From positions 1 to 64,000 of the forward strand of contig JAZKDT010000035.1 of assembly GCA_040387475.1 (NCBI GenBank): a stretch of DNA of 64,000 bases. Reading direction: 5' to 3'. The notes beneath the pieces are model-generated. The model saw only the letters and a program-made list of their open reading frames with translations, was not told the origin of the DNA and ran no database searches. Below, piece after piece: positions 33,620 through 44,100 of the stretch. Source of the DNA: UBA4416 sp040387475 (GTDB lineage Bacteria; Bacteroidota; Bacteroidia; B-17B0; Aurantibacillaceae). The stretch's first letter is position 1; every line of letters begins with the position of its first letter. The translations under genes and the position numbers were made by a program.

Positions 33620-36600
33620 TTACGCTACACCAATACCATGGCAGCTTTTATATTTCTTGCCACTTCCGCAAGGACAAGGATCATTTCTGCCGATCTTTTG
33701 TTCAACACGGATGGGTTGTTGTTTTGGTTTTTGTGGTTCTTGCTGCTCCTGCGCCTCTTCCTCACTTCTACTTTCTACTAATTTTTCCTTTGGGCGTTGT
33801 TGAACCTGCTCTTGTGTAAAACGTGCTTGCTGAAGTTGTGGATTTTTGCTATTGTTTTCCTCAATCGGTAAACCGCCTTTCATCAGGAAGGAAATAATAT
33901 CCTTACTTGTTTTGGCAATCATTGTTCTAAATAAATTAAACGATTCTAATTTATAAACTACCAATGGATCTTTTTGTTCTAACGATGCATTTTGAACAGA
34001 TTGTTTTAAATCGTCCATTTCGCGCAAATGTTCTTTCCATGAGTCATCGATCATTGCAAGAATCACAGTTTTCTCAAATACAGAAACCATTTCACGACCA
34101 TTGGTTTCGAAGGATTTCTTCAGATTTGCCATTACCTGAATTGAACGAACTCCATCTGTAAAAGGCGTTACAATGTTTTCGAAATTGTTATTCGGGTTTG
34201 TATACACATCTTTTACTACAGGGAAAACCATTTCTGCTATCTGAGATGATTTCAATCTATAATGCTGTTCTCCGGCTTCAAAAAGGCGTTGCGTTAAATC
34301 GTCTTCCTTACCCGCTTTAAATTCTTTTTCATCAAACGGAGATTCAATTCCAAAATATTTAAGGCACTCAACGTTAAAGCTTTCAAAATCTTTTAATACA
34401 TGATATTCGGAAACAAGACTTTCTGCTACTTCATAAATCATATTGGCAATATCAATACTGATACGATCGCCGTTCAAAGCGTTGCGACGGCGTTTGTATA
34501 CAACGTCACGCTGTGCGTTCATGACATCATCGTATTCGATCAAGCGTTTACGGGTACCAAAATGATTCTCTTCTACTTTCTTTTGAGCACGTTCGATGGA
34601 TTTAGAGATCATTGAATGTTGAATTACCTCCCCTTCCTGTAAGCCCATTCTATCCATTAAGCTGGCAATACGTTCACTTCCGAATAAACGCATTAAGTTA
34701 TCCTCTAAACTCACAAAGAATTGTGAACTTCCCGGATCACCCTGACGTCCTGCACGACCACGTAACTGCCTGTCAACACGACGAGACTCGTGACGCTCGG
34801 TACCAACAATAGCTAAACCACCAGCTTCCTTAACACCTGCGCCTAATTTAATATCGGTACCACGACCAGCCATGTTAGTAGCAATGGTAACGGTTCCGGC
34901 CTGGCCGGCTTCTGCAACAATGTCGGCTTCTTTTTGATGAAGCTTGGCATTTAAAACATTATGCTTAATGTTTCTTAATTTAAGCATACGGCTTAGTAAT
35001 TCAGAAATATCTACTGTCGTTGTTCCAATTAATACCGGACGGCCTTCAGCAACGAGTTTAGCTGTCGCCTCAATAACCGCATTGTATTTTTCACGTTTGG
35101 TTTTGTAAACTAAATCCTGCTCATCTTTACGTGAAATGGCACGGTTAGTAGGAATTACAACAACATCTAATTTATAAATATCCCAGAACTCATTTGCTTC
35201 TGTTTCTGCAGTACCAGTCATACCCGCTAACTTATTATACATACGGAAATAATTCTGTAATGTAATAGTTGCGTAAGTTTGAGTAGCTGCTTCGATCTTC
35301 ACATTTTCTTTCGCCTCTAAAGCCTGATGCAAACCATCACTGTAACGACGGCCTTCCATAATCCGACCAGTTTGCTCATCTACAATTTTAATTTGTCCTT
35401 CGGCAATAACATATTCCTGATCTATTTCAAATAAGGAATAAGCTTTTAACAACTGATTTACAGTATGAATACGCTCGCTTTTTACGCTAAAATCACGCAT
35501 CAACGATTCTTTTAATAGTATTTTTTCTTTTGGATCAGCAAATGTTCTTTTTTCAAGGTCAGCAATCTCACCGCCTACGTTAGGTATGATAAAAAACTGA
35601 GGATCATCCGTTGTGCCTGTAATTAAATCGATCCCTTTCTCAGTCATATCAACTGAGTTGTTTTTTTCGTCGATCACAAAAAACAGCTCTACATCAATTT
35701 TATGCATTTCTTTTTGCTGATCCTGCATATAATAGTTTTCTGTTTTTTGAAGTAAGGCTCTTACGCCAGGCTCACTTAAAAACTTAATAATAGAACCACT
35801 TTTAGGCAATCCTCTGTAAGCGCGTAATAAAGGAATTCCCGCTTCTTTTTCGTTGCCTTCTGCATACAAACGTTTGGCATCAGTTAAAAATACCTGAACA
35901 GCAGCTTTTTGAGCAGCTAATAGTTTTTCTACACGAGGTTTAAATTCCATAAATTCGTGTTTATCACCTGTTGGTGTTGGACCCGAAATAATCAACGGTG
36001 TACGCGCATCATCAATTAATACCGAATCGACCTCATCCACGATAGCAAAATTATGTTTACGCTGAACAAGATCTGACAATTCCCGGGCCATGTTATCACG
36101 TAAATAGTCAAAACCAAATTCATTGTTGGTTCCGTAAGTGATGTCCGCTAAGTAGGCCTGGCGACGATTGTCAGTATTGGGTTCGTGTTTGTCAATACAA
36201 TCAACGCTCAATCCATGAAACTGAAACAAAGGTGCATTCCATTCGCTATCCCTTTTCGCCAAATAATTATTTACAGTTACAACGTGAACACCCCTTCCGG
36301 ATAAAGCATTTAAAAATACCGGTAATGTGGATACCAATGTTTTACCTTCCCCGGTTGCCATCTCAGATATTTTTCCTGAGTGTAAAACCGCACCACCAAT
36401 TAATTGAACATCGTAGTGTACCATGTTCCATAATACTTCGGTACCAGCCGCTATCCATCTGTTTTTCCATGCAGCTTTATCGCCACGTATCTCAATGTTT
36501 TTTTGAGTCTTCGATAATTTCATATCAAAGTCGTTTGCTGCAACAACTAATTCTTCATTTTCAGAAAAACGACGCGAAGTATCTTTTAGAATCGCATAAG

Positions 36601-36931
36601 CTTCCGGTAAAATCTCATTTAATACTTCTTCAATTTTTTCAGTATTCGCTTTCTCAAGTTCATCTACTTTTTTATATAATTCTTCTTTGGCATCAATGTC
36701 CATGTCAAATTCCTTTTCAACACGGGATTTGATCTCATCGATCTCTGCCTGCTCAGCCTTTGTGGCATCTTTTATTTTTTGCTTTAATGCATCAACTTTT
36801 GCCCGCAACTCATCATGAGATAAATTTGCAAGGGTTGGATATATTTCTAATGTTTGATCAACCAGTGGTTGTATGGATTTAATATCTTTTTCTGATTTAG
36901 TACCAAAAAATTTCTTGAGGAACGTTAACAT
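33620..36931 (-). CDS. secA: protein translocase ATPase SecA
   Basis: Motor of the general secretory pathway, which drives unfolded pre-proteins through SecYEG; it supplies the inner-membrane step for every T9SS substrate here. I start at the ATG at 36931 (MLTFLKKFFGTKSEKD), giving 1,103 residues; an upstream in-frame ATG at 37033 would add 34 non-conserved residues. The size is usual for Bacteroidota, which carry an enlarged helical insertion. Visible motifs are Walker A MATGEGKTLVS, the DEVDSVLIDDARTPLI segment, TNMAGRGTDI, and VGTERHESRRVDRQLRGR. The C-terminus has the zinc site CPCGSGKKYKSCH, which binds SecB or ribosomes. Confidence 0.97.
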   Translation of the reverse strand: MLTFLKKFFGTKSEKDIKSIQPLVDQTLEIYPTLANLSHDELRAKVDALKQKIKDATKAEQAEIDEIKSRVEKEFDMDIDAKEELYKKVDELEKANTEKIEEVLNEILPEAYAILKDTSRRFSENEELVVAANDFDMKLSKTQKNIEIRGDKAAWKNRWIAAGTEVLWNMVHYDVQLIGGAVLHSGKISEMATGEGKTLVSTLPVFLNALSGRGVHVVTVNNYLAKRDSEWNAPLFQFHGLSVDCIDKHEPNTDNRRQAYLADITYGTNNEFGFDYLRDNMARELSDLVQRKHNFAIVDEVDSVLIDDARTPLIISGPTPTGDKHEFMEFKPRVEKLLAAQKAAVQVFLTDAKRLYAEGNEKEAGIPLLRAYRGLPKSGSIIKFLSEPGVRALLQKTENYYMQDQQKEMHKIDVELFFVIDEKNNSVDMTEKGIDLITGTTDDPQFFIIPNVGGEIADLEKRTFADPKEKILLKESLMRDFSVKSERIHTVNQLLKAYSLFEIDQEYVIAEGQIKIVDEQTGRIMEGRRYSDGLHQALEAKENVKIEAATQTYATITLQNYFRMYNKLAGMTGTAETEANEFWDIYKLDVVVIPTNRAISRKDEQDLVYKTKREKYNAVIEATAKLVAEGRPVLIGTTTVDISELLSRMLKLRNIKHNVLNAKLHQKEADIVAEAGQAGTVTIATNMAGRGTDIKLGAGVKEAGGLAIVGTERHESRRVDRQLRGRAGRQGDPGSSQFFVSLEDNLMRLFGSERIASLMDRMGLQEGEVIQHSMISKSIERAQKKVEENHFGTRKRLIEYDDVMNAQRDVVYKRRRNALNGDRISIDIANMIYEVAESLVSEYHVLKDFESFNVECLKYFGIESPFDEKEFKAGKEDDLTQRLFEAGEQHYRLKSSQIAEMVFPVVKDVYTNPNNNFENIVTPFTDGVRSIQVMANLKKSFETNGREMVSVFEKTVILAMIDDSWKEHLREMDDLKQSVQNASLEQKDPLVVYKLESFNLFRTMIAKTSKDIISFLMKGGLPIEENNSKNPQLQQARFTQEQVQQRPKEKLVESRSEEEAQEQQEPQKPKQQPIRVEQKIGRNDPCPCGSGKKYKSCHGIGVA

Positions 36932-37166
36932 AGTATAGTTTAAATTTAGGCTAACGAAAGTACAAAAAATACGCGTTCCAAAATGATAATTTTTACTAAA
37001 TAATTCATTGATTATCAGTGGTTTTAAGTGCAAGTGATTAGAAGCAAGTCATTTAAACCACTGAGTATCCAGTATTTTGAAAATATCGGAAGGTTAATGT
37101 GTCACCAAACCGAACGATCAGGTTAAACCGCTTTCTTATTTTAAAGCTGTGTTTGAAAAATGTAAA

Positions 37167-37250
37167 CAAAAAGTACTTTTTGATCACGTTCACAAAAAAT
37201 AGCCCCACTTATAGACAAAAAGCCGCCACTTACAAAAAGTTGTTTACTTA
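37167..37250 (+). repeat. palindrome and three CAAAAA...ACTTA direct repeats upstream of the LytS-like kinase
   Basis: CAAAAAGTACTTTTTG (37167-37182) is a perfect 16-bp palindrome. CAAAAA followed closely by ACTTA then occurs three times: 37193-37211, 37216-37232 and 37233-37250. The last copy overlaps the candidate promoter. Regularly arrayed copies directly upstream of a LytS/LytTR pair look like regulator-binding sites, but this is inference. Confidence 0.5.
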
Positions 37251-37273
37251 ATACCGATTAATCTGTACTTTAG
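37243..37273 (+). promoter_or_regulatory. candidate promoter of the LytS-like kinase gene
   Basis: TTTA (37243-37246), 19 bases, TACTTTAG (37266-37273). Both boxes are one mismatch from consensus; the same -7 octamer TACTTTAG occurs before the kinase gene at 8485. The ATG follows 12 bases later. Confidence 0.4.
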
Positions 37274-37284
37274 TAAAACCACTT

Positions 37285-40263
37285 ATGAAACACTACATTA
37301 AAATATATTTCATTCAGATATCCGCCGTCTGGCTTTTGCTTTTTATTCCTTTAAAGCAAAAGGCACAGCAATATAATTTTAAAAACTATTCGGTAGAAAG
37401 TGGTTTGCCCTATATACAAATCTTCGCCATGTTTCAGGACAGTAAAGGTAATTTATGGAGTGGAGGATATGGAGGCGCCAGTCGGTTTAATGGAAAAACA
37501 TTTAAAAATTATTCGCCAAAAAATGGACTAGCCAATCACTATGTAAATGCGATTATAGAGGATCAGTTTCATTTAATGACTGTTGGAACTATTGATGGAT
37601 TAAGTGTTATTGATAAAGTAAAAGGAACCATCAGTAATTATTATGTCAAAGATGGATTGCCTTCTAATAATGTTACCAGTTTTTGCATAGATCCCGCACT
37701 GGGGTTGTGGACCGGCACTAACAAAGGGTTGTGTATCTGGGATGGAAAAAAAGTAATTCCAATTCCTTATTTTAAAGATCAAAATGTAAGCTGTTTGCTT
37801 TATACTCAATCCTATGGCGTTTTAATAGGAACAAATAAAGGACTGTTTATAAAAAGCAAAAACGGAAATGAGTTTAATGTATTATTGGGCGGAATTACCG
37901 TTAACAGTATTTCTCAGCATAATAATAAGATATATGCCGGAACAGACCGAGGATTGTACTTATTGGATATTGAAAAACATACCACCAATATATTTCATGT
38001 AAGTAATGGTTTGTTGGATGAAAACATTACAGCCGTATTGTGCCAAAAAAATGGTGTCGTTTGGATCGGGTCAAAAACGGGATTGATAAGTTTTAATGGA
38101 AAAGAATTTGATTATTATAATATCGGGTTTGATAATAATTCCAATCATATCCGTTCGTTATTAATAGATTACGAGGATAATTTGTGGATTGGAACCCATA
38201 GCGGGTTGTTTAAATACCGCGGAAAAGGATTTACCGTTTATGATAGGCAACATGGTTTGGGGAGTGCATTTATTTTCCAGATCATCCGAGATGTCAATAA
38301 AAATTTGTGGATCGCTACCGAAAGTAATGGTATTTATAAATTTGCAAATGGTTACTTTAAAAACTATTCCATTAAGCAGGGCTTATCCAGCAACAAGATT
38401 AACGCCATCCTTCCATTCGACGATGGATCTGTTTGGTTTGGTGGAGAGAAAGGCATATCAGTTTACAAGAATGAGGTTATTCAGAATCCTCCTTTTAGCG
38501 CTTCTTTCAAATTGGAAGTTCCAATAAATGCTTTTTACGTTGACAGTAAAGGAATTATATGGGTAGCGGGTCAAAGTGCAGTATGTGCGATGAAGAAAAA
38601 CGGAAACTCATATAGCACCACCTATTATAACATACCCGGAAACACAGACGATGAAGCCGGATTTGAGGTTTGGAGCATTATAGAGGATAATAGCGGAACT
38701 ATCTGGGCGGGCACGTATATGGCCGGGCTGTTTAAGTTGGAAAATGAACAATTTAAAAAACAGGCTATATCTACACCCAACGAAGTTACCACTGCGTTGG
38801 ATTTATGTAAGGATACGCATGGAAATATTTATGCGGCGACACTAAATGGCGTGCTCATGTTTAATCCGGAAAAACACAGTTATAAATTTATTTCTGAAAA
38901 AGACGGATTGAGCTCGGAGTTAGTGTATGCACTTAATATTACAAAAGATAATAAATATTTGTGGGCGGGTACCAACCAGGGCGTCAATAGAATTGATGTA
39001 GATAAATTGCAATATGATTTAATGGATATTACGAAATATGGACGATCTGATGGATTTACAGGTGTTGAGTCTAATTCCCATGGAATATACGAAGATATGG
39101 ATAGTAGTATTTGGTTTGGCACAGTAAATGGCTTAATAAAATATGCACCCAAAGAATTTATTGAAAACGACAATTTGTCGAGAACAAGCATTACCAATAT
39201 TAAATTAGGATACGATGATACATTATTGGCAAATGGATCTGTATTACCATATTCATTAAATAATATTAGTTTTTATTTTGACGGGATTAGTTTAACTGCA
39301 CCTGAAAAAGTGTTATACACTTATAAGCTTGAAAATTATGATACAGACTGGAGTCCGTATACCGATGTTAATAATACCAAGTATGATAATTTACCTCCAG
39401 GAAAATATTCATTTAAGGTTAAAAGCTGTAATAGCGAAGGTATCTGGAATGTTGAACCTGTGGTATTCAATTTCACTATCAAATCACCTTTTTACAAAAC
39501 ATGGTGGTTTATTTTACTCTGTATTATTGGTGTATCAGGTATGGTGATCATTATTTTTAGATTAAGATTGAGGCAACTTAGAAAAAAACAGGAAGCTGAA
39601 TTTGAACACTTGGTGGAAGTGTCAAAAGCAGAACTCACAGCATTAAGAGCACAAATGAATCCGCATTTTGTATTCAATGCGCTAAACTCTATTCAGCACT
39701 ATATTTTAAACAGCAAAGGTGAAGAGGCCGTTAAATACCTTAGTAAATTTGCCAAACTTATCCGCATTATCCTGAGTAATTCTGAAAAACCGATTGTTAC
39801 CATTAATGAAGATATTGAAGCAATCAAATTATACCTGGAACTGGAAAAAATGCGTTTCGAAAATAAGTTTGATTATTCAATCAATATTCACCCGACAATT
39901 GATGGTGACTACGATGAAATTCCTCCCATGTTAATTCAGCCTTACCTTGAAAATGCCATTTTGCATGGCATCAATCCAAAAGTGGGCAACGGACATATTG
40001 ATATTGATATAAGAGTAATCAACCAGTTTATTAAAATATCGATTAAAGATGACGGTATTGGCAGGGATAAATCAAAGGCCGTGCAAAGCCTTCAACCCGC
40101 AGCACGACATAAATCTTTAGGAATGAAGATCACCAAAGACAGGGTGCGGATATTAAATACCATTCATCAATCGAATTTAAATGTAAATATTATAGATTTG
40201 CTTGATCAAAATAATGAACCAATCGGAACACAAGTCGATGTCTTTGTTCCCTATGTAAAATAA
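37285..40263 (+). CDS. LytS-type sensor histidine kinase with two-component-regulator beta-propeller
   Basis: 992 residues. Signal peptide or N-terminal anchor 1-27, then two seven-bladed propellers' worth of Reg_prop repeats (~30-650) with motifs such as DSKGNLWSGGYGG, LWIGTHSGLFKY and DSSIWFGTVNGL. A Y_Y_Y domain (~665-730) has YTYKLENYDTDWSPY. One TM helix follows (~738-756), then a short coiled-coil and a His_kinase (LytS family) domain with His794 in RAQMNPHFVFNALNSIQHYI, and an ATPase domain with QPYLENAILHGI and DDGIGR. The propeller senses an extracytoplasmic ligand; in Bacteroides relatives these are often glycans. It lies 22 bases before its LytTR partner. Confidence 0.93.
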   Translation: MKHYIKIYFIQISAVWLLLFIPLKQKAQQYNFKNYSVESGLPYIQIFAMFQDSKGNLWSGGYGGASRFNGKTFKNYSPKNGLANHYVNAIIEDQFHLMTVGTIDGLSVIDKVKGTISNYYVKDGLPSNNVTSFCIDPALGLWTGTNKGLCIWDGKKVIPIPYFKDQNVSCLLYTQSYGVLIGTNKGLFIKSKNGNEFNVLLGGITVNSISQHNNKIYAGTDRGLYLLDIEKHTTNIFHVSNGLLDENITAVLCQKNGVVWIGSKTGLISFNGKEFDYYNIGFDNNSNHIRSLLIDYEDNLWIGTHSGLFKYRGKGFTVYDRQHGLGSAFIFQIIRDVNKNLWIATESNGIYKFANGYFKNYSIKQGLSSNKINAILPFDDGSVWFGGEKGISVYKNEVIQNPPFSASFKLEVPINAFYVDSKGIIWVAGQSAVCAMKKNGNSYSTTYYNIPGNTDDEAGFEVWSIIEDNSGTIWAGTYMAGLFKLENEQFKKQAISTPNEVTTALDLCKDTHGNIYAATLNGVLMFNPEKHSYKFISEKDGLSSELVYALNITKDNKYLWAGTNQGVNRIDVDKLQYDLMDITKYGRSDGFTGVESNSHGIYEDMDSSIWFGTVNGLIKYAPKEFIENDNLSRTSITNIKLGYDDTLLANGSVLPYSLNNISFYFDGISLTAPEKVLYTYKLENYDTDWSPYTDVNNTKYDNLPPGKYSFKVKSCNSEGIWNVEPVVFNFTIKSPFYKTWWFILLCIIGVSGMVIIIFRLRLRQLRKKQEAEFEHLVEVSKAELTALRAQMNPHFVFNALNSIQHYILNSKGEEAVKYLSKFAKLIRIILSNSEKPIVTINEDIEAIKLYLELEKMRFENKFDYSINIHPTIDGDYDEIPPMLIQPYLENAILHGINPKVGNGHIDIDIRVINQFIKISIKDDGIGRDKSKAVQSLQPAARHKSLGMKITKDRVRILNTIHQSNLNVNIIDLLDQNNEPIGTQVDVFVPYVK

Positions 40264-40285
40264 TAAATCTTAAACCTAACTACTT

Positions 40286-41035
40286 ATGAAAGCTGTAATT
40301 ATAGAAGACGAACAAAAAAGCCGGGATATGCTGGCTGATATTTTGAAAAAAAATTTCCCTCAAATTACCATTTTGGGTTTAGGAAAAAACGTAGCCGAAG
40401 GCGTTCAGTTGATAGAAACATTAAAACCCAATTTACTATTCCTCGATATCAGTATGCCCGATGGAACCGGTTTTGATGTGTTAGAAAAGGTACAGGGATC
40501 AAAATTTGATATAATATTCACTACGGCTACCGATAAGCACGCGTTAAAGGCAATCAAGTACAGCGCATGTGATTATCTGTTAAAGCCAATCGACATTGAT
40601 GATCTAAAACTTGCTATTGACAGACTGATCGAAAAAAGATCATCGGATATGCCGAGCATGGATAATTTACAATTCCTGATTCAAAACTTAAAACGTGCCG
40701 ACGATAATTATAATAAGATCACGTTGCCAACGGGCAACGCTTACGAAATAATAAGTATTAAAGATATTATTCGCTGCGAGGCAGATGGCAGTTATACTAA
40801 TTTTTATTTAACCGGTGGAAAAAAGTTAATGGTGTCTGCCAGCTTAAAACATTACGAAGATCTGTTACCCGAAAAAGATTTCATTCGCATCCATCATCAT
40901 CATTTAATAAACATGAACCACGTTGTTCGATTTTTAAAAGTGGATGGTGGTTATGCTATCATGAGTGATAATACACAGCTGGAAATAAGCCGTAGAAAGA
41001 AAGACGCTTTCCTTGAAAGATTGAACGCAGTTTAA
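40286..41035 (+). CDS. LytTR-family response regulator
   Basis: 249-residue DNA-binding response regulator. Receiver domain 1-120 with IIEDEQKS, phospho-acceptor Asp54 in LLFLDISMPDGTGF, TTATDKHA and the conserved Lys in DYLLKPI. LytTR domain ~150-249, recognisable from IIRCEADGSYTNFYL, FIRIHHHHLINMNHV and the closing LEISRRKK. It is the partner of the LytS-like kinase 22 bases upstream. LytTR proteins bind direct repeats, and the repeats at 37193-37250 are a candidate autoregulatory target. Confidence 0.94.
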   Translation: MKAVIIEDEQKSRDMLADILKKNFPQITILGLGKNVAEGVQLIETLKPNLLFLDISMPDGTGFDVLEKVQGSKFDIIFTTATDKHALKAIKYSACDYLLKPIDIDDLKLAIDRLIEKRSSDMPSMDNLQFLIQNLKRADDNYNKITLPTGNAYEIISIKDIIRCEADGSYTNFYLTGGKKLMVSASLKHYEDLLPEKDFIRIHHHHLINMNHVVRFLKVDGGYAIMSDNTQLEISRRKKDAFLERLNAV

Positions 41036-41052
41036 TCAAAATTGCATAAAAT

Positions 41053-41087
41053 AAAAAAGCTTCCCGAAACATCGGGAAGCTTTTTTT
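41053..41087. terminator. bidirectional terminator
   Basis: AAAAAAGCTTCCCGA / TCGGGAAGCTTTTTT with an AACA loop, between the LytTR gene (+) and the metzincin-like gene (-). Confidence 0.92.
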
Positions 41088-41106
41088 ATAGACGTTATAG
41101 AAATAT

Positions 41107-44100
41107 TTATTCCAGTACGAGTTTAAATAATTTGCTTCCGGCGTCGGTTGTTACTTTAGCATAGTAAATTCCTTTACTTGCTTTGCTTAGGTCAAATGCT
41201 AGCTGGCTTATGTTTTTAGATGTTTCGGTGATCACTGTTTGTCCTAAAGCATTAGTAATGATCACTTCAAATTTATCTGTGGCTTTAGTATTTGTAACTG
41301 TAAACAATCCGTTACTTGGATTAGGAAAAATGCTTAAGTCACTGCTTTCGTTTTGCGTTTGAGCAATGCCGGTTCCAAAGCTAATACAGGTAGATGCGGT
41401 TGTAATACAATTGTTAGCATCTGTTACGTTAAGGGTATAGCATCCAACCGGTAAATTTGCTGCGGATGGCGCTGTACTATTAATTGGCAACCACATATAA
41501 GTATAAGAAGAAACACCGCCTGTTACCATTGAACTTACGGCACCATCAGTACACGAAGAACATGACGCATTTGTATTAGAGACAGTAGCAACTAATTGTG
41601 TTGGCTGTGTAATAACGATTGTTGATGTGCCTGAACAGCCGTTGCCGTCAGTAGCATTTAGCGTGTATGTCCCAACGCATAAACTTGTACAGGTTGTGGC
41701 AGCACATATCGGAGTACCTTGCCCCACAGTAAAGGCATACGGGGCGGTTCCCCCAGTGGCACTTACAGTCGTTGCCCCGTTACATAACCCAAAACATGTC
41801 ACATTTGTTACACTGTTACTTAATACAGGACTGGAATTAACATTGATCGTAAAATTCTTAGAAGCACTGTTGCAGCTTCCTGAACTCCCTGTTACAGTAT
41901 AAACTGTAGTTGATGCCGGAGTTACAGTACTTGTTGATCCGGATCCTGATGGTAACCAGGTATAAGTTCCGGCGCCGGTAACATTAATAATAACTGGTGT
42001 TCCACTGCATACAGTTGTATTGGTGATAGATGTTGCAACTGAAGGTGTAGACGTTACATTTACTGTGATGGTTTTTGTTGAGCTACAGGTTCCGTTAGTC
42101 CCTCTTACTGTATAGGTTGTAGTAGCTGTTGGAGTTACAACAATTACAGTACTGGTTTGCGAGCCTGGTGTCCATGAATATGAGCTTGCTCCACTTGCAG
42201 TTAATGTAGCAGTTTGTCCAACACAAATAGTAGATGAAGAAGCGGAGATATTTGTGGTTGGGGTAGGTGTGACCGTAATCGTGAAATTTTTTGGAGCACT
42301 ATTACAGCTACCACTACCACCGGTCACGGTATATATAGTGGTTGATACAGGCGTTAAAGCGTTTGTGGAACCCGAACCCGAAGGTAGCCATGTGTAGGTT
42401 GTCGCTCCGGTAAGATTAACTACAATGGAGGTTCCACTACAAATAGTTGTATTGGTGATAGACGTAGCAACAGAGGGCGTTGAAGTGACATTAACCGTAA
42501 TTGTTTTTGTTGAACTACAGCTACCGTTTGTTCCTGTAACGGTATATGAAGTAGTAGTTGTTGGAGTTACAGCAATAACGGTGGTTGTTTGAGAGCCGGG
42601 CATCCATGAATAAGTAGTTGCACCAGTGGCTGTTAAAGTAACAGTTTGACCTGCGCAAATCGTTGATGACGATGCCGTGGCGTTAGTGGTTGGGGTAGGC
42701 GTTACTGTAACTGTGACGCTTCGTGGGGCACTAACACAACCAGCTGTAGTTCCTGTGATTGTATAAATTGTTGTTGATACTGGAGTTAGCGTGCTCGTTG
42801 ATCCTGAACCTGACGGCAACCAGCTATAAGTTGTTGCGCCTGTTAGCGTTTCTACAACCGAATTTCCGCTACAGATGGTAGTATTAGTAACGGATGCAAC
42901 AACGGTAGGCGTTGCTGTAATGGTAATGGATTTTGTTGCAGTTGTAGTTCCTGAAGCGTTAGCTACGGTTAATGTAATAGTTTTTACTCCAGCAGTGCTA
43001 TAAGTAACGGAAGCATTTTGAGTGGTTGCTGATGAAGGTGTACCTCCTGTCGTCGTCCAGGTCCAAGAACTTGGTCCGCCGGTAGAAGCGTCGGTTAATG
43101 CGATCGATGTTCCTGTACATCCGGTGCTGGCTGATGAAATGGCAGCGGTAGGTGAAGTAGCTGCTACACCTGTAATATTGATGTTGTCTAAATAAATAGC
43201 ATCACCATAGTGACCTCTGTTGATAAACGAAACCATTACGTTAGATTGGCCAACATAAGGGGTTAAGTCAATCGAATCTTTTATCCAGTGGGCAACAGCA
43301 GTTGGTAAAAATGGCGCATTTGAATTAGTGGTAGTTGTTGTGGCTAATTGCGACCCTCCTTTTAAATATGGGTAAATGGTTGATGTTCCACAATTTGTTG
43401 AGATGCCGATCTGTAAGGTGTCAATATAGGGCGTAGTAAAAGTTTGCGAATAGGATCTGTAAAAAGTCATCTTAGCCGTTGAAAAGCCTGCAAGATTGAC
43501 GTAAGTTTTTAATTCGTCTTTGTTAGGGGTTATACTATCTGTCCAATTATCAAACACAGTGCTTTGCGTACTACTAAATCCTGCGGTCGTAGCTAAATTC
43601 CATTTCACATTGTCATTACCGGCATCAAATACATACCAGTTTGTTGGCGGAAACGTCGCCGTTTGGAAAGTCTGGCTTAAAGGTAATGTAGCAGGACTGG
43701 TTACATTAATATAAGCTGCAACGGTGTAAGTACTACTTCCGCTGGCATTTGACGCAATTAATTGCACACTGTAAGTACCGGGTGTGTTATAGGTAATAGT
43801 TGGATTTGCCACGGCTGATGTAGCAGGCGTTCCTCCGGCAAATGTCCAAGCATAAGCTGTAGGAGTTCCGGTACTTAAATTTGTAAAGGCAACTGTTTGG
43901 CCAGGGCACACAGTTGTTCTGTTTGCAGTAAAGTTAGCCGTTGGAGCACCTAATGCACAATTGCCGGCTGTCAACGGAGTCATTAAAGGCAATCCACATG
44001 TTCCACCAGCCTGGGCGTTTCTAACCATTACAGCTAAGCCTCCATTTAGGTCATCGGTATTTAAGGTTCTTTTTGATTGTCCGTTAGATAATGCGTAATG

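Larger units (their letters stand above)
36932..37284. other. divergent intergenic region between secA and the LytS-like kinase
   Basis: 353 bases without a credible ORF. The kinase side holds a 16-bp palindrome, three imperfect direct repeats and a candidate promoter (listed separately). On the secA side TATTTTTTG sits ~30 bases upstream of the ATG, which would be a -7 box with one extra base; I do not list it separately. Confidence 0.5.

Noticed and set aside
36232..36732. 166-codon + strand open frame
   Set aside because: Entirely antisense to conserved secA; the translated sequence is His/Leu/Gln-biased and unlike any family.
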